From: DATBQN01 sp963799925
Lineage (GTDB): Bacteria > Acidobacteriota > Thermoanaerobaculia > Multivoradales > UBA5704
Assembly: GCA_963799925.1 (NCBI GenBank)
Contig: CAWCYZ010000004.1
Location: 1,240,001-1,304,000, forward strand
Direction: 5' to 3'
Length of the DNA stretch: 64,000 nt
Within the stretch, counting starts at the first letter, position 1. Every line of letters begins with the position of its first letter. This document shows, piece by piece, positions 36,591 to 47,590 of the stretch. The notes beneath the pieces were generated by a model, which did not search any database, was not told where the DNA came from, and worked only from the letters and a program-made list of their open reading frames with translations. The translations under genes and the position numbers were made by a program.

Positions 36591-38950
36591 TCCCTGCCCC
36601 CCCGAAGACGGCGGACGCGGCCGAGCCCGGCGGCCCCGCGCTCCCGCTCTCCTTCGGCCAGCAGGCGCTCTGGATCCTCTACGGATTGGACCCGGCGAGC
36701 GCCGCCTACCACTTGGCCGGCGCGGCGCGCCTCACGGGCGATGTCGACCTCGCGCTCCTAGGCCGCGCCCTCGACCGCCTCGTCGCCCGCCACGAGGCGC
36801 TGCGCACCACCTACGCCGTCGGCGACGCCGGACCCGTGCAGCGGGTCCACCCCGCGGCGGCGGGCGTCCTGGCGCACGAGGAGGCGGCCGGCTGGAGCGC
36901 CGCGGAGCTCTCGCAGCGGGTGCGCGAGGCGGCGTTCCGCCCCTTCGACCTGGAGCGCGGGCCGGTCTTCCGCGCCGTGCTCTTCGCGCGGGGGACGGAG
37001 GAGCCGAGCGTGCTCGTCCTCGCCGTCCATCACATCGCCGCCGACTTCTGGTCGCTCGCCCTCCTAGTCAGCGAGCTGCGGGCGCTCTACGCTGGTGATG
37101 GGGGTGGCGGGGAGACCGCGCTCGCCGCCCCGGCCCTGCAGCCGGCGGAGCTGGCAAGAAGGCAGCGGAGGGAGCAGGCGGCCGGTCGCTACGACGACCT
37201 CCTCGCGAGCGCCCGCGGGGAACTCGCCGGTGCCCCTCCCCTCGAGCTCCCTCTCGACCGGCCACGGCCGGCTCTTCAGACCTGGCGCGGCGTGCAACGG
37301 GGCGGCCGGCTGGGAGCCGACGTCGCCGCGGCGACCGCGGCCCTCGGCCGCCGGCACTGCGCGACCCTCTTTATGGTGCTCCTCGCCGGGTTCGAGGCCC
37401 TCCTCGCCCGCTACGGCGGCCAGGAGGACTTCCTCGTCGGCACCCCGACCGCGGGCCGCTCGTCGCGCGCGCTCGAGGCGGTCGTCGGCTATCTCGTCAA
37501 CCCGGTTCCCATGCGCGCCGACCTGGCGGGCGACCCCGACGTGCGGACGCTCGTTGCGCGCGCCCGCCGCGCCGCGCTCGCCGCCATGGCGCGCCAGGAG
37601 CTGCCGTTCGCCCTCCTCGCCGAGGGGCTGGGCGGGGAGCGCGACCCAAGCCGCCCGGCGGTCTTCCAGGCGATGGTGGCGCTCCAGCGCTCGCCGCGAC
37701 CGGAGCTCGCGGGCCTCGCCGCCTTCGCCCTGGGAGAGGGGGAGGCCCGTCTCCCGTTGGGCGGCGGCGCGGTGCTCACCTCGCTCGCCCTCGACCCGCC
37801 GGGGGCGCAGTTCGACGTCCTGCTGCTTGCCGCCGAGATCGATGGCGATCTCGCCGCCGCGCTCCAGGTCAACGCCGACCTCTTCGACGCCGCGACCGCG
37901 GAGCGCATGCTGGGCCACCTCGCCTCCCTGCTCGCGGCGATGGCGGGCGGCGACGACCGCCGGCTCTCCGCCCTCCCGCTCCTCTCCCCGGCGGAGGAGC
38001 AGCAGCTGGTTCGCGAATGGAACGCCACCGCCACCCCGCGCCCGGCGGCCTCGCTGTCCGAGCTGATCGCCGCGCAGGCCGCGCGCACGCCGGAGGCCGT
38101 CGCCGTCTCCTGCGGCGAGGCGCAGCTGACCTACGGCGAGCTGGACCACCGGGCCGGCCGGCTAGCCAGACATCTCGAGCGCTGCGGCGTCGGCCCCGAG
38201 GTGAGGGTCGGGATCTGCCTCGAGCGGTCGCTCGAGCTGATCCTCGCCCTCGTCGCCACCTTGCGCGCGGGCGGCGCCTTCGTGCCGATCGACCCCTCGT
38301 ATCCCGCCGAGCGGGTGGCCTACATGCTCTCCGACGCCCGCACCGCCGTGGTGCTGACGGAGGAGGCGGTCGCCGCCCGGCTGCCGGGGCACGCCGCGCG
38401 CGCCGTGCAAGTCGACCGGCGGGGGGAGTGGTGGGGCTCGCCGGGGAGGCCGACGCCGGCGCTGCCGCTGGACGGCCTCGCCTACGTCCTCTACACCTCG
38501 GGCTCGACGGGCCGCCCCAAGGGGGCGATGAACGGCCACCGCGCCATCGTCAACCGCCTGCGGTGGATGCAGCGGGCCTTCCCGCTCACCGCTGCCGATC
38601 GGGTTCTGCAGAAGACCCCGGCGAGCTTCGACGTCTCGGTCTGGGAGTTCTTCTGGCCGCTCATGATCGGCGCCCGCCTTGTCGTCGCGCGTCCCGGGGG
38701 GCACCTCGACCCCGCCTATCTGCGCGACGAGATCGCGGGGGAGATGGTGACCACCGTCCACTTCGTCCCGTCTCTGCTCCAGCTCTTCCTCGGCCAGCCG
38801 GGGCTCGCGGCCTGCGACTCCCTGCGGCGTGTGATCGCGAGCGGCGAGGCGCTCTCCCCCGAGCTCGCGGCCCGCTTCGACGCCACCCTAGGGGTGGCGG
38901 GGACGAGCTCCACAACCTCTACGGCCCCGCGGAGGCGGCGGTCGACGTGA
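34586..38950 (+). CDS. NRPS1, 5' reading-frame segment: FAAL-ACP-C-A(N-lobe)
   Basis: Frame 2 segment of the first synthetase. The start is probably ATG 34586; an in-frame GTG 34541 overlaps the permease stop by 14 bases. It is sensible until about 38891-38902, where a GGGG run breaks the frame: DELHNLYGPAEAAVD, the A5 motif, continues in frame 1. The remainder of the same gene is the next feature. Full NRPS1 is 34586-41240, about 2,200 aa, with four frame changes (about 38895, 39483, 40669, 41098). Each looks like a one-base indel because both sides keep perfect domain continuity. No signal peptide: cytoplasmic megaenzyme. Confidence 0.88.
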   Translation: MEKVPNLSELLALRATLSPERPAYLFLADGEREAARLSWGELDRGARAVAAALLCRCAPGDRALLLYPPGLDFVVAFFGCLYAGVVAVPCYPPRPRRDGARLAAIARDASPRLALAPAALAAAADSLAGEAPELRSLAWLATDALLLAPTDGAMPELPAAGAPDTPAFLQYTSGSTALPKGVMVSHANLLHNERMIQEAFGQDEESVVVGWLPLYHDMGLIGNVLQPLQSGGRCVLMSPAAFLQRPRRWLEAIDRYRGTTSGGPNFAYDLCVDKIGPRERAGLDLSSWRVAFNGAEPVRAETLDRFAEAFAPAGFSARAFFPCYGLAEGTLLVTGGRPGEGARSLRVDAEALSRQEATAAEGAATRRLVSSGRPGPGQRVLVVDPEARTELPPGRVGEIWVSGASVAAGYWGRPEATESELRAVLAGGGGPFLRTGDLGFLSGGELYVTGRRKDLVILRGRNHYPQDLELAAEGAQTALRPGGGAAFSVEIDGEERLVLVFEANRRVAAASAVDEVAAAVRRVLAEEHEVQLHELVLIRQGSLPKTSSGKVQRQACRALYLDGELAVLGRSALGTAAPAELRGDSAGSPLDEIEKVLRAALVRAVRLDPARIDRERPMISYGLDSLAAVELYNAAEAELGAAPSLTALLDGISLAEAARELAASSPAGIPAPPKTADAAEPGGPALPLSFGQQALWILYGLDPASAAYHLAGAARLTGDVDLALLGRALDRLVARHEALRTTYAVGDAGPVQRVHPAAAGVLAHEEAAGWSAAELSQRVREAAFRPFDLERGPVFRAVLFARGTEEPSVLVLAVHHIAADFWSLALLVSELRALYAGDGGGGETALAAPALQPAELARRQRREQAAGRYDDLLASARGELAGAPPLELPLDRPRPALQTWRGVQRGGRLGADVAAATAALGRRHCATLFMVLLAGFEALLARYGGQEDFLVGTPTAGRSSRALEAVVGYLVNPVPMRADLAGDPDVRTLVARARRAALAAMARQELPFALLAEGLGGERDPSRPAVFQAMVALQRSPRPELAGLAAFALGEGEARLPLGGGAVLTSLALDPPGAQFDVLLLAAEIDGDLAAALQVNADLFDAATAERMLGHLASLLAAMAGGDDRRLSALPLLSPAEEQQLVREWNATATPRPAASLSELIAAQAARTPEAVAVSCGEAQLTYGELDHRAGRLARHLERCGVGPEVRVGICLERSLELILALVATLRAGGAFVPIDPSYPAERVAYMLSDARTAVVLTEEAVAARLPGHAARAVQVDRRGEWWGSPGRPTPALPLDGLAYVLYTSGSTGRPKGAMNGHRAIVNRLRWMQRAFPLTAADRVLQKTPASFDVSVWEFFWPLMIGARLVVARPGGHLDPAYLRDEIAGEMVTTVHFVPSLLQLFLGQPGLAACDSLRRVIASGEALSPELAARFDATLGVAGTSSTTSTAPRRRRST

Positions 38951-41240
38951 CCTGGTGGCCCTGCAGGCTCGACGCGCCCGCGCTACCGATCGCCATCGGC
39001 CGGCCGATCGACAACACCTCGATCCACGTCCTCGACCGCCGCCTGCGGCTGCTGCCCATCGGCGCGGCCGGCGAGCTCTGCATCGGCGGCGTGCAGGTCG
39101 GCCGCGGCTACCTCGGCCGCCCGGAGCTCACCGCCGAGCGGTTCCTCCCCGATCCGTTCGCCGAGGAGGCCGGTGCGCGACTCTACCGCACCGGCGACCT
39201 GGTGCGCCGCCGGCCGGGCGGCGAGCTGGAGTTCCTGGGGCGGCTCGACCATCAGGTCAAGGTGCGCGGCGTCCGCATCGAGCTGGGGGAGGTCGAGCGC
39301 GCCCTCGCGGCGCATGGCGCGGTGCGCGAGGCGGCGGTCGCCGCACGGCAGGACGACGGGCGGCTGCGGCTCGTCGCCTATGTCGTTCCGGTGGGCGAGG
39401 CGCCCACGGCGATAGCGCTGCGCGCCCACCTCCAGGAGATGCTGCCCGAGACCTCGATCCCGAGCGGCTGGGTGTTCCTCCCGCCCTGCCGCTCTCACCG
39501 AGCGGCAAGGTGGACCGGCGGGCGCTCCCCGCGCCGGAGCTCGCCGTGGCCGACGCTCCGTTCGCGATGCCGAGGACGCCCGCCGAGGAGGCGCTCGCCG
39601 CCATCTGGGGCGTGGTCCTGGAGCGCGAGCGGATCGGGATCCACGACAACTTCTTCGCTCTGGGCGGCGACTCGATCCTCGGTCTCCAGGCGCTCTCGCG
39701 GGCGGCGCAGGTAGGCCTCCGCCTTACCCTGAGAGAGCTCTTCCGCCACCCGACGATCGCCGAGCTGGCGCCGCTCGCGCGGGCGGCCGAGGGCGTGCCG
39801 GAAGCGGTCGAGCCGCTCGCCGGCGAGGTGCCCCTCACCCCGGTGCAGCGCGATCTCTTCGCGCGGGAGCTGCCGCGCCCGCACCACTGGAACTGGTCCG
39901 CGGCGGGGCTCGCGACCGTCCGCGAGCCGCTCGCGCCCGGCGTCCTCGAGCGGGCGCTCGCGGCGGTCGCGCGGTATCACGACGCCTTCCGCCTGCGCTT
40001 CCTGCGGTACGAGGGTAGCTGGCGGCAGCTCTACGCCGAGGACGACGCGGGCGCCGCCTGCGCGCGCGTCGACCTCCGCGCGCTCGCGAGCGGGGCGCAG
40101 CTGGCGGTTCTCGCCGCGGCCTGCGCCGCGGTGCAGGCGAGCCTCGACCTCGCGCGCGGGCCGGTCCTTCGCGCCGTCCTCTTCGAGCTCGGCGGCGGCC
40201 GGCCGGACCGCCTCCTCGTCGCCGTTCACCACCTGGTGATGGATGGTGTGTCGTGGCGCATCTTCGCCGAGGACCTGGAGGCCGCCTGCCGGCAGGCGGC
40301 GGCGGGCAAGGAGATCCGCCTGCCGCCGGCGAGTTCTCCCTTCGGTACCTGGGCGCGGCGCCTCACGGCCTTCGCTGCGAGCGACCTCCTCCTCGACGAG
40401 GCCACCTACTGGGCGGCGCAGGGCGGGGAGGAGGAGCCGCTGCCGGTCGACTTTCCGCGGCGTGACGGCGCCGGGCGCGAGTCCTCGGCGAGCTCCGTGC
40501 GCCGCACCCTCGGCACCGAGGAGAGCGCGGCGCTCGTCGCGGACGTGCATGCCGCCTACCAGACACGGGTCGAGGACCTCCTGCGCGCGGCCCTCATGCG
40601 TGCCCTCGCCCGCTGGACGGGCCGTCGCGTGCTCCGCGTCGACCTCGAAGGGCATGGAAGGGAAGAGCCTTCCCGGACCTCGACCTCACGCGCACGGTCG
40701 GCTGGCTCACCGCCGTCCACCCGCTGCGGCTCGACCTCGGGCCGGCGCGCGGCCCCGGCGAGGAGCTCAAGGCGATCAAGGAGCAGGGGCGCCGTATCCC
40801 GTCGGGCGGCGTGGGCTACGGCGTCCTGCGCCATCTGGCGGGCGCCGAGCTGCGCGAGGCGCCCGCCGAGGTGCTCTTCAACTATCTCGGGCGCGCCGAT
40901 GGCGTCGCGGGCGCGCGCTTCGCCTGGAGGACGGAGCCGGGCGGCCCGGCCGTCGATCCCGCCGGGCGGCGCAGCCATCTCCTGACGGTGAGCTGCTGGC
41001 TCGCCGCGGGGCGGCTGGAGACGGAGTGGGGCTACAGCGCCGACCTCCACCGGCCTGAGACGGTCGAGCGCCTGGCGGAGGGCTTCCTCGCCGAGCTCGG
41101 CGGTGCTCGTCGCGCACTGTCAGGAGCCCGGCGCCGGCGGCTATTCGGCCTCGGACTTCCCGGAGGCGGAGCTCTCGGATCGGGAGCTCGAGAAGCTGTT
41201 GGGCAAGCTGGCCAGAGATCAGCAGGGAGCGTTGCGATGA
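36640..41240 (+). other. NRPS module 1: C-A(Ser)-PCP-E
   Basis: The C domain (about 36640-38010) has HHIAADFW, a variant of HHxxxDG with Phe for Gly, and joins the fatty acyl group to residue 1. The A domain (about 38040-39530) gives the pocket code DVWHISLVDK, eight of ten with the serine code DVWHLSLIDK. The PCP has its Ser at 39672-39674 in LGGDSIL, the GGDS form common before epimerases. The E domain (about 39820-41240) has HHLVMDGVSW (40227 on), VDLEGHGRE, TRTVGWLT and GGVGYGVLRHL. Predicted output: N-acyl-D-Ser. Confidence 0.85.
38902..41240 (+). CDS. NRPS1, 3' segment: A(C-lobe)-PCP-E, three further frame changes
   Basis: Frame 1 holds A5-A8 (LYRTGDLVRRRPGG, RGVRIELGE) to about 39482. 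A missing G at 39483 moves the reading to frame 3 (LPLSPSGKVDRRALP, the PCP and most of the E domain). A missing T near 40669 moves it to frame 2 (FPDLDLTRTVGWLTAVHPLRLD). A last shift near 41098 gives frame 3 again and the natural C-terminus (HCQEPGAGGYSASDFPEAELSD, ending QQGALR). The TGA at 41238-41240 overlaps the ATG of NRPS2 (ATGA), so the two synthetases are coupled. Confidence 0.82.
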
Positions 41241-44200
41241 AACCGGAAAACTTGGAATCGATCTACCGGCTTTCGCCGGTGCAGGAAGGAATCCTCTTCC
41301 ACACGCTCTATGAGCCAGAGGAGAGGCTCTACTTCCGGCAGTTCGTCTGCACGCTTGACGGTCGGCTGGAGACCGCCCCATTCCAGCGTTCCTGGGCGCA
41401 TGTGCTCCAGCATCACCCGGCGCTGCGCACGAGCTTCCACTGGGAGGACATGGCGCACCCCGTCCAGGTGGTCAACCGCCGGGTGCCCCTGCCGTGGCGC
41501 GAGGAGGACTGGCGTGCCTTTCCCGAAGACGAGCGCGAGCGGCGGCTCGCGGAGCTCCGCCATGCCGATCGCGAGCGCGGCTTCGACCTCGGGCAGGCGC
41601 CGCTCTTCCGCCTCACCCTGATCCGCACCGGCGATCTCGTCCATCACCTCGTCTGGAGCTTCCACCACCTCCTCGTCGACGGCTGGTGCATGCCGCTCCT
41701 CTTCCAGGAGGTCTTCACCGCCTACGAGGCGCTCGTCCAGGGGCTCGCGCCGGAGGCCGCCAAGGTGAGGCCCTACCGCGACTACATCTCCTGGCTGCGG
41801 CGCAAGGATCCCGCCGAGGCCGAGACGTTCTGGCGGCGCAGCCTGGCGGGTTTCACCGCCCCGATGCCCCTTGGCCTCGCCGCTCCGGGCGAAGGCCCGG
41901 CCGGCCGCCGCGGCACCGCCGATGTCGGCGTCGAGCTCTCCGCCGGCGCCACCGCCGCTCTGACCTCGCTCGCGCGGCGCCACGGCCTCACCGTCAACAA
42001 TGTCCTCCAGGGGGCGTGGGCGCTACTCCTCGCGCACCACGGCGGCGAGCCGGACGTGCGTCTTCGGCACCACCGTGTCGGGCCGCTCGGCGCCGCTCGC
42101 GGGCATCGAGTCGATGATCGGCCTCTTCATCAATACCCTGCCCCTGCGCGTCGAGGTGGGAGAGGACGCTCCGCTCATCCCCTGGCTCCGCGCCTCCAGG
42201 AGCGCCATGCCGAGATCCTCCAGCACGAGCATTCGGCGCTCGTCGAGGTGCAGGGATGGAGCGGCGTGCCGCGCGGACTGCCGCTCTTCGAGAGCATCCT
42301 CGTCTTCGAGAACTACCCGTTCGACCGCGCCCTGACGCGCCAGATCGAGGAACGCATCGGCCTACGCGTTGACATCAAGCTCGGGGCCGACCCCTCGAAC
42401 TATCCGCTCGCCCTCCTCGCCTTCGAGCGCGAGAGGCTGGCGCTCCGCCTGAGCTACGACACCGGGCGCCTGGAGGGGACGGCGGCACGCCGCCTGCTCA
42501 ATCACCTGGAGCGCCTGCTCGTAGCGATGGCCGGCGGCGAGGGGCGCCGCCTCGCCGAACTCTGGCCGCTCGCCCTGGGCGAGGCGGAGCGGCACCAGCT
42601 CCTCCGCGAGTGGGGCGAGGGCCGGCCGGGCGTGCGCGGTACCATCCCCGCCCTCTTCGGCGAGCAGGCGGACCTCCGCGGTGGCGAGGTGGCGGTTGTC
42701 GCGCGCGAGGAGCGGTTGACCTACGGCGAGCTGGAGGCGCGGGCGAACCGCCTGGCGCACTACCTCTCGTCACTGGGCGTCGGGCCGGAGGTGCCGGTCG
42801 GCCTCTGCGTCGAGCGCTCGGCGGCGATGGTGGTGGGAGCGCTGGGGATCCTCAAGGCGGGCGGCGCCTACGTGCCGCTCGACCCGGCCTATCCGGCCGA
42901 GCGCCTCGCCTGGCTGCTCGCCGACACCCTGATGCCGGTCGTGGTGGGCGAGGAGGCAACGGTCTCGTCGCTCCCCATGACCGGCCTGACGCAGCTCGTG
43001 CTGCTCGACGCCGACGAGGACCTGATCCAACGGCAGAGCGCCGCGCGCCCCGAGCCGGGGCTCGCGGCGGAAAACCTCGCCTACGTGATGTACACCTCGG
43101 GCTCGACGGGGGAGCCGAAGGGAGTGGGTGTCGCGCACGCCGGCGTCGTCGCGCCTGGTGCGGGAGACGGAGTACGCCCGCTTCGGCGAGGACGAGGTGT
43201 TCCTGCAGCTCGCGCCGCTCTCCTTCGACGCCTCGACGCTGGAGATCTGGGGGCCGCTCCTGAACGGCGGCCGGCTGGTGCTGGCGCCGGCGGGCCCGCC
43301 CTCGCTCGCCGAGCTGGGCGGGCTGCTCGCTGCCGAGGGGGTGACGTCGCTCTGGCTGACGGCCGGGCTCTTCCACGAGATGGTCGAGCGCGAGGTCGAG
43401 GGCCTCCGCCCGCTGCGCCAGCTCCTCGCCGGAGGCGACGTGCTGCGGCCGTCGGCGGTGCGGCGGGTGCTCGGCGCGGTGCCGGGGCTCGAGGTGATCA
43501 ACGGCTACGGCCCGACGGAGAACACCACCTTCACCGCCTGCCACCGAATGGCGGCGCCGCGGGAGGTGGGCGAGCCGGTGCCGATCGGCCGGCCGATCGC
43601 GGGCACGCGGGCCTACGTCGTCGACGCGGAGGGGCGGGCGCTGCCGGCCGGAGTGGCGGGCGAGCTCCTGGCCGGCGGCCTCGGCCTCGGGCGCGGCTAC
43701 GTCAACCGCCCGGACCTGACGGCCGAGCGCTGGGTGCCGGACGGCCTGAGCGGCGGCTCCGGCGAGCGCCTCTACCGCACGGGCGACCTCGTGCGCTGGC
43801 GGTCGGACGGGGCGCTCGAGTTCCTCGGCCGCCTCGATGGCCAGGTCAAGGTGCGCGGCTTTCGCATCGAGCCGGGCGAGGTGGAGACGGCGCTCCGCGA
43901 GGATAGGTGGGTGCGCGAGGCGGCGGTCGTGGCGCGGGAGGTGGACGGCGACCGGCGGCTGCTGGCTTACGTGGTCCTCGGCGCCGGCGATAGCCTGACG
44001 CTCGCCGCGATGCGCGAGCGCCTCGGCCGCCGTCTGCCGGAGCACATGATCCCGACCGGCCTCGTGATCCTGGACGCGCTGCCGCTCACCGCCAACGGCA
44101 AGGTCGACCGCCGGGCGCTGCCCGACCCGGCGTCGGTCGCGGCGGCGGCGGAGTCGGCCGCGGTGGCGCCGCGCACGCCGACCGAAGAGGTTCTGGCCGC

Positions 44201-44400
44201 GATCTGGGGCGAGGTTCTGGGGGTCGAGCGGGTCGGCGTCTTCGACAACTTCTTCGACCTCGGCGGGCACTCGCTCCTCGCCACGCGGGTGATCTCCCAG
44301 GTGCGCGGCGCCTTCCAGGTGGAGATCGGCCTCCAGGAGCTCTTCGAGGAGCCGACCGTGGCGGCGCTCGCGGCGCGGGTGGAGCGGGCGGTCGGCGCGG
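41237..44400 (+). other. NRPS module 2: C-A(Val-like)-PCP
   Basis: The C domain has YRLSPVQEGILFHTLYEP and HHLLVDGWC; it follows an epimerase and is of the type expected to accept a D-residue donor. The A domain (about 42620-44140) gives pocket code DALWLGGTFK, eight of ten with the valine code DAFWIGGTFK, so an aliphatic residue is likely. NGKVDRRALP supplies the invariant Lys. PCP Ser codon is at 44271-44273 (LGGHSLL). The PCP and A C-lobe are nearly identical in DNA to module 5. Confidence 0.78.
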
Positions 44401-45200
44401 GGGCCGGCCTCGAGGCGCCGCCGATCGAGCGCGTGGCCCGCGACGGCGAGCTGCCGCTGTCGTTCGCCCAGCAGCGGCTCTGGTTCATCGACCAGCTCGC
44501 CCCGGGCACTGCGCTGTACAACATCCCGATCGCGCTGCGAGCGAGCGGGGAGCTGAGAGTGGACGTGCTGTCGAGGGCGCTGGGCGAGGTGGTGCGCCGG
44601 CACGAGGCGCTGCGGACGGTGTTCGCGGCGGTCGAGGGGCGCGGCCGGCAGGTGATCCTGCCGCCCTCTGCCTTCCCACTGCCGGTCGTGGACCTATCGG
44701 GTCTTCCGGAGGCGGCGCGGGAGACGGTCGCGGCGGAGCTCGCGGACGCGGGAGGGCGAGCGGCCATTCGACCTCGCGAGAGGTCCTCTCCTGCGCGGCC
44801 TCCTAGTGAGGATGGAGGCGAGGCGGCACGCGATCCTCCTGACGCTTCACCACATCGTGGGCGACGGCTGGTCGATGGGCGTCCTGGTGCGGGAGGTGGC
44901 GGCGCTATACGAGGCGTTCTCGGCGGGGCTCGCGTCGCCTCTCCCGGAGCTCCCGGTGCAGTACGCGGACTTTGCGTCGTGGCAGCGGCGCTGGCTCTCG
45001 GGCGAGCTCCTGGCGCGGGAGCTGGGTTACTGGCGCGAGCGTCTCGCCGGAGTGCCGGAGCTCCTCGAGCTGCCGCTCGACCGGCCGCGGCCAGCGGTGC
45101 AGAGCTATCGCGGGCGGATGCAGCCGATCGCCCTCGGGGCCGAGCTGACGGCGGGCGCTTTCCGAGCTGTCGCGGTCGCAGTCGACGACGCTCTTCATGA
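41237..45200 (+). CDS. NRPS2, 5' segment (module 2 and start of module 3), frameshifted
   Basis: Start ATG 41237 (MKPENLESIYRLSPVQEGIL), overlapping the NRPS1 stop. The true reading path is frame 2, then frame 3 at 42057-42193 (VFGTTVSGRSAPLAGIESMIGLFINTLPLRVE), frame 2 again to about 43147, frame 3 to about 44757, frame 1 to about 45158, then frame 2. Comparison with the near-identical module 5 shows one extra G at about 45150 (ACGGCGGGCG against ACGCAGGCG), so the breaks are one-base indels. Full NRPS2 spans 41237-61237, about 6,650 aa if intact. Domain content is given under the module entries. Confidence 0.82.
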
Positions 45201-47590
45201 CGCTCCTCGCGGGGTTCCAGGTGTTGCTGTCGCGGCAGAGCGGGGCGGAGGATCTGGCGGTGGGATCGCCGATCGCGGGCCGCACGCACCGCGAGCTCGA
45301 AGGGCTGATCGGGTTCTTCGTCAACACGCTGGTGCTGCGGGGTGACCTCTCGGGCGACCCGCGGTTCGCGGAGCATCTGTCGCGGGTGAGGACGGAGACG
45401 CTGGCCGCCTACGCGCACCAGGACCTGCCGTTCGAGAAGCTGGTCGAGGAGCTGGCGCCGGCGCGAAACCTCTCCCACACGCCGCTCTTCCAGGTGGTCT
45501 TCGTGCTGCAGAACGCGCCGATGGGCACGCTAGCGCTCCCCGGCCTCAAGCTCTCGCCAATGGCGCGTGAGGCGAGCGCGGCCAAGTTCGACCTCGTCCT
45601 GGCCCTCACCGAGACGGCGGACGGGCTTGCGGGTTTCCTGGAGTATGACGCCGAGCTGTTCGACGCTACCACCATCCAGCACTTGGTCGAGCGCTTCGAG
45701 CGCCTGCTCGCGTGTGCGGTGGGCGATCCGGAGCGGCGGGTCGGCGAGCTGCCGCTCCTCGCGGCGGCGGAGCGGCACCAGCTCGTCGTCGAGTGGAACG
45801 CGACGGCGACGGGGTATCCGCGCGACGTCACCCTCGCCGAGCTCTTCGCGTGGCGCGCCGCGCGCCATCCGGGGCGGCCGGCGCTCTCCTACGGCGGCGT
45901 CGAGCTGACCTACGCCGAGCTCGCCCGGCGGGCGGGGTGCGTGGCGAGCCTCCTCAGCCGCCGGGGCGTCGCGCCGGGCGATCTGGTGGCGATCGCCATG
46001 GAGAGGTCGGCTTCGATGGTCGCCGCGCTCCTCGGCATCGTCGAGGCGGGGGCGGCCTACCTGCCGCTCGACGCGGGGTATCCGCAGGAGCGCCTGGAGC
46101 TGATGCTCTCAGACAGCGGCACGGCGCTCCTCTTGGCCGACGGCCCGTCCGCCGCGCGGCTCACCGCGGCGGGGGTCGAGGCCGTCGTCGTCGACGGCAT
46201 TGCCGGCGGCCCGGCGGAGGAGGGGAGCGCGATCGCCGCCCCGCCGGCAGGCGCCGCGAGCCTCGCCTACGTCATCTACACCTCGGGGTCAACGGGGGCG
46301 CCCAAGGGCGTCGCGGTGACGCAGCGCGCGGTGGTGCGGCTGATCGAGGAGACCGACTACGTCGAGCTCGGCCAAGGCGACCGCATCGCACAGCTCTCGA
46401 ACGTCTCGTTCGATGCCGCGACCTTCGAGATCTGGGGGGCGCTCCTCCGCGGCGGCACGCTCGTCGGGGTGCCCCAGGAGACGCTGCTTTCGCCGCGCGG
46501 GCTGGCGCGCTTCCTCGCCGAGGAGCGGATCGGCGTCCTCTTCCTCACCACGGCGCTGTTCAACCAGGTCGCCCGCGAGGCGCCGGAGGCCTTCGGCGGG
46601 CTCCGTTACCTGCTCTTCGGCGGCGAGGCGGCCGATCCCGGCGTCGTCCGCCGGGTGCTCGCGAGCGCCCCGCCGGAGCGCCTCCTCCACGTCTACGGGC
46701 CGACCGAGAACACCACCTTCAGCACCTGGTTCCGGGTCGAAGAGGTGGCGGAGGATGCGGTCACGGTGCCGATCGGCCGGCCAATCGCGAACAGCCGCCT
46801 CTATCTGCTCGACCGCCGCCTGGAGCCGGTGCCGCTCGGCGTCACCGGGGAGCTCTACCTGGGCGGCGACGGCCTCGCGCGCGGCTATCTGAATCGCCCG
46901 GAGCTGACCGCCGAGCGCTTCGTCGAGAGCCCGGCCCTCCCCGGCGAGCGCCTCTACCGCACCGGCGACCTGGCACGCCTCCTCCCGGACGGCAGCGTCG
47001 AGTTCCGCTGCCGCGCCGACCAGCAGGTGAAGCTGCGCGGCTTCCGCATCGAGCTTGGCGAGATCGAGGCGGCGCTCGCCGAGCACGCCGGGGTCGCCGA
47101 GGCGGCCGTCGTCCTGCGCGAGGACCTGCCGGCCGGGCGCGGGCTCATCGCCTACGTGGCCTCCGAGCCGGGAGGCGATCTCTCGGCCGCTGCCCTTCGC
47201 GTCCATCTGGCGACGAAGCTCCCGGAGTACATGGTGCCGGCCCATGTCGTCCCACTGGCCGCCCTGCCGCTGACGCCGAACGGTAAGGTGGATCGCCGCT
47301 GGCTCGCCGAGCAGGGGCCGCTGGCGGACGAGCGGCAGGCCGGCGGCGCGGCGGCGGGGCAGGCGCCGCGGACGCCGGCCGAGGAGCTGGTGGCGGGGAT
47401 CTTCGCCGAGCTGCTCGGGGTGGAAGGGCCGGGGGCCGAGGCCGACTTCTTCGAGCTCGGCGGCCATTCGCTCCTCGCCACCCAGTTCGCCTCGCGCCTG
47501 CGCGAGGCGTTCGCCGTCGAGCTCCCCCTGCGCGCCATCTTCGAGCAGCCGACGGTCGCCGGACTCGCCCGCGCCGTCGACGATGCGGCG
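44430..47590 (+). other. NRPS module 3: C-A(Ile/Val-like)-PCP
   Basis: C domain: LPLSFAQQRLWFIDQL, HHIVGDGWSMG near 44850 and GLIGFFVNTLVLR, the LCL pattern. A domain (about 45800-47300) code is DAFFLGVTFK. The FF and VTFK/GVTFK elements recall isoleucine-activating codes, with valine as the alternative. LSNVSFDAATFEIWG and YGPTENTTFS are the supporting core motifs. PCP Ser is at 47468-47470. The C domain is close in DNA to that of module 5. Confidence 0.75.
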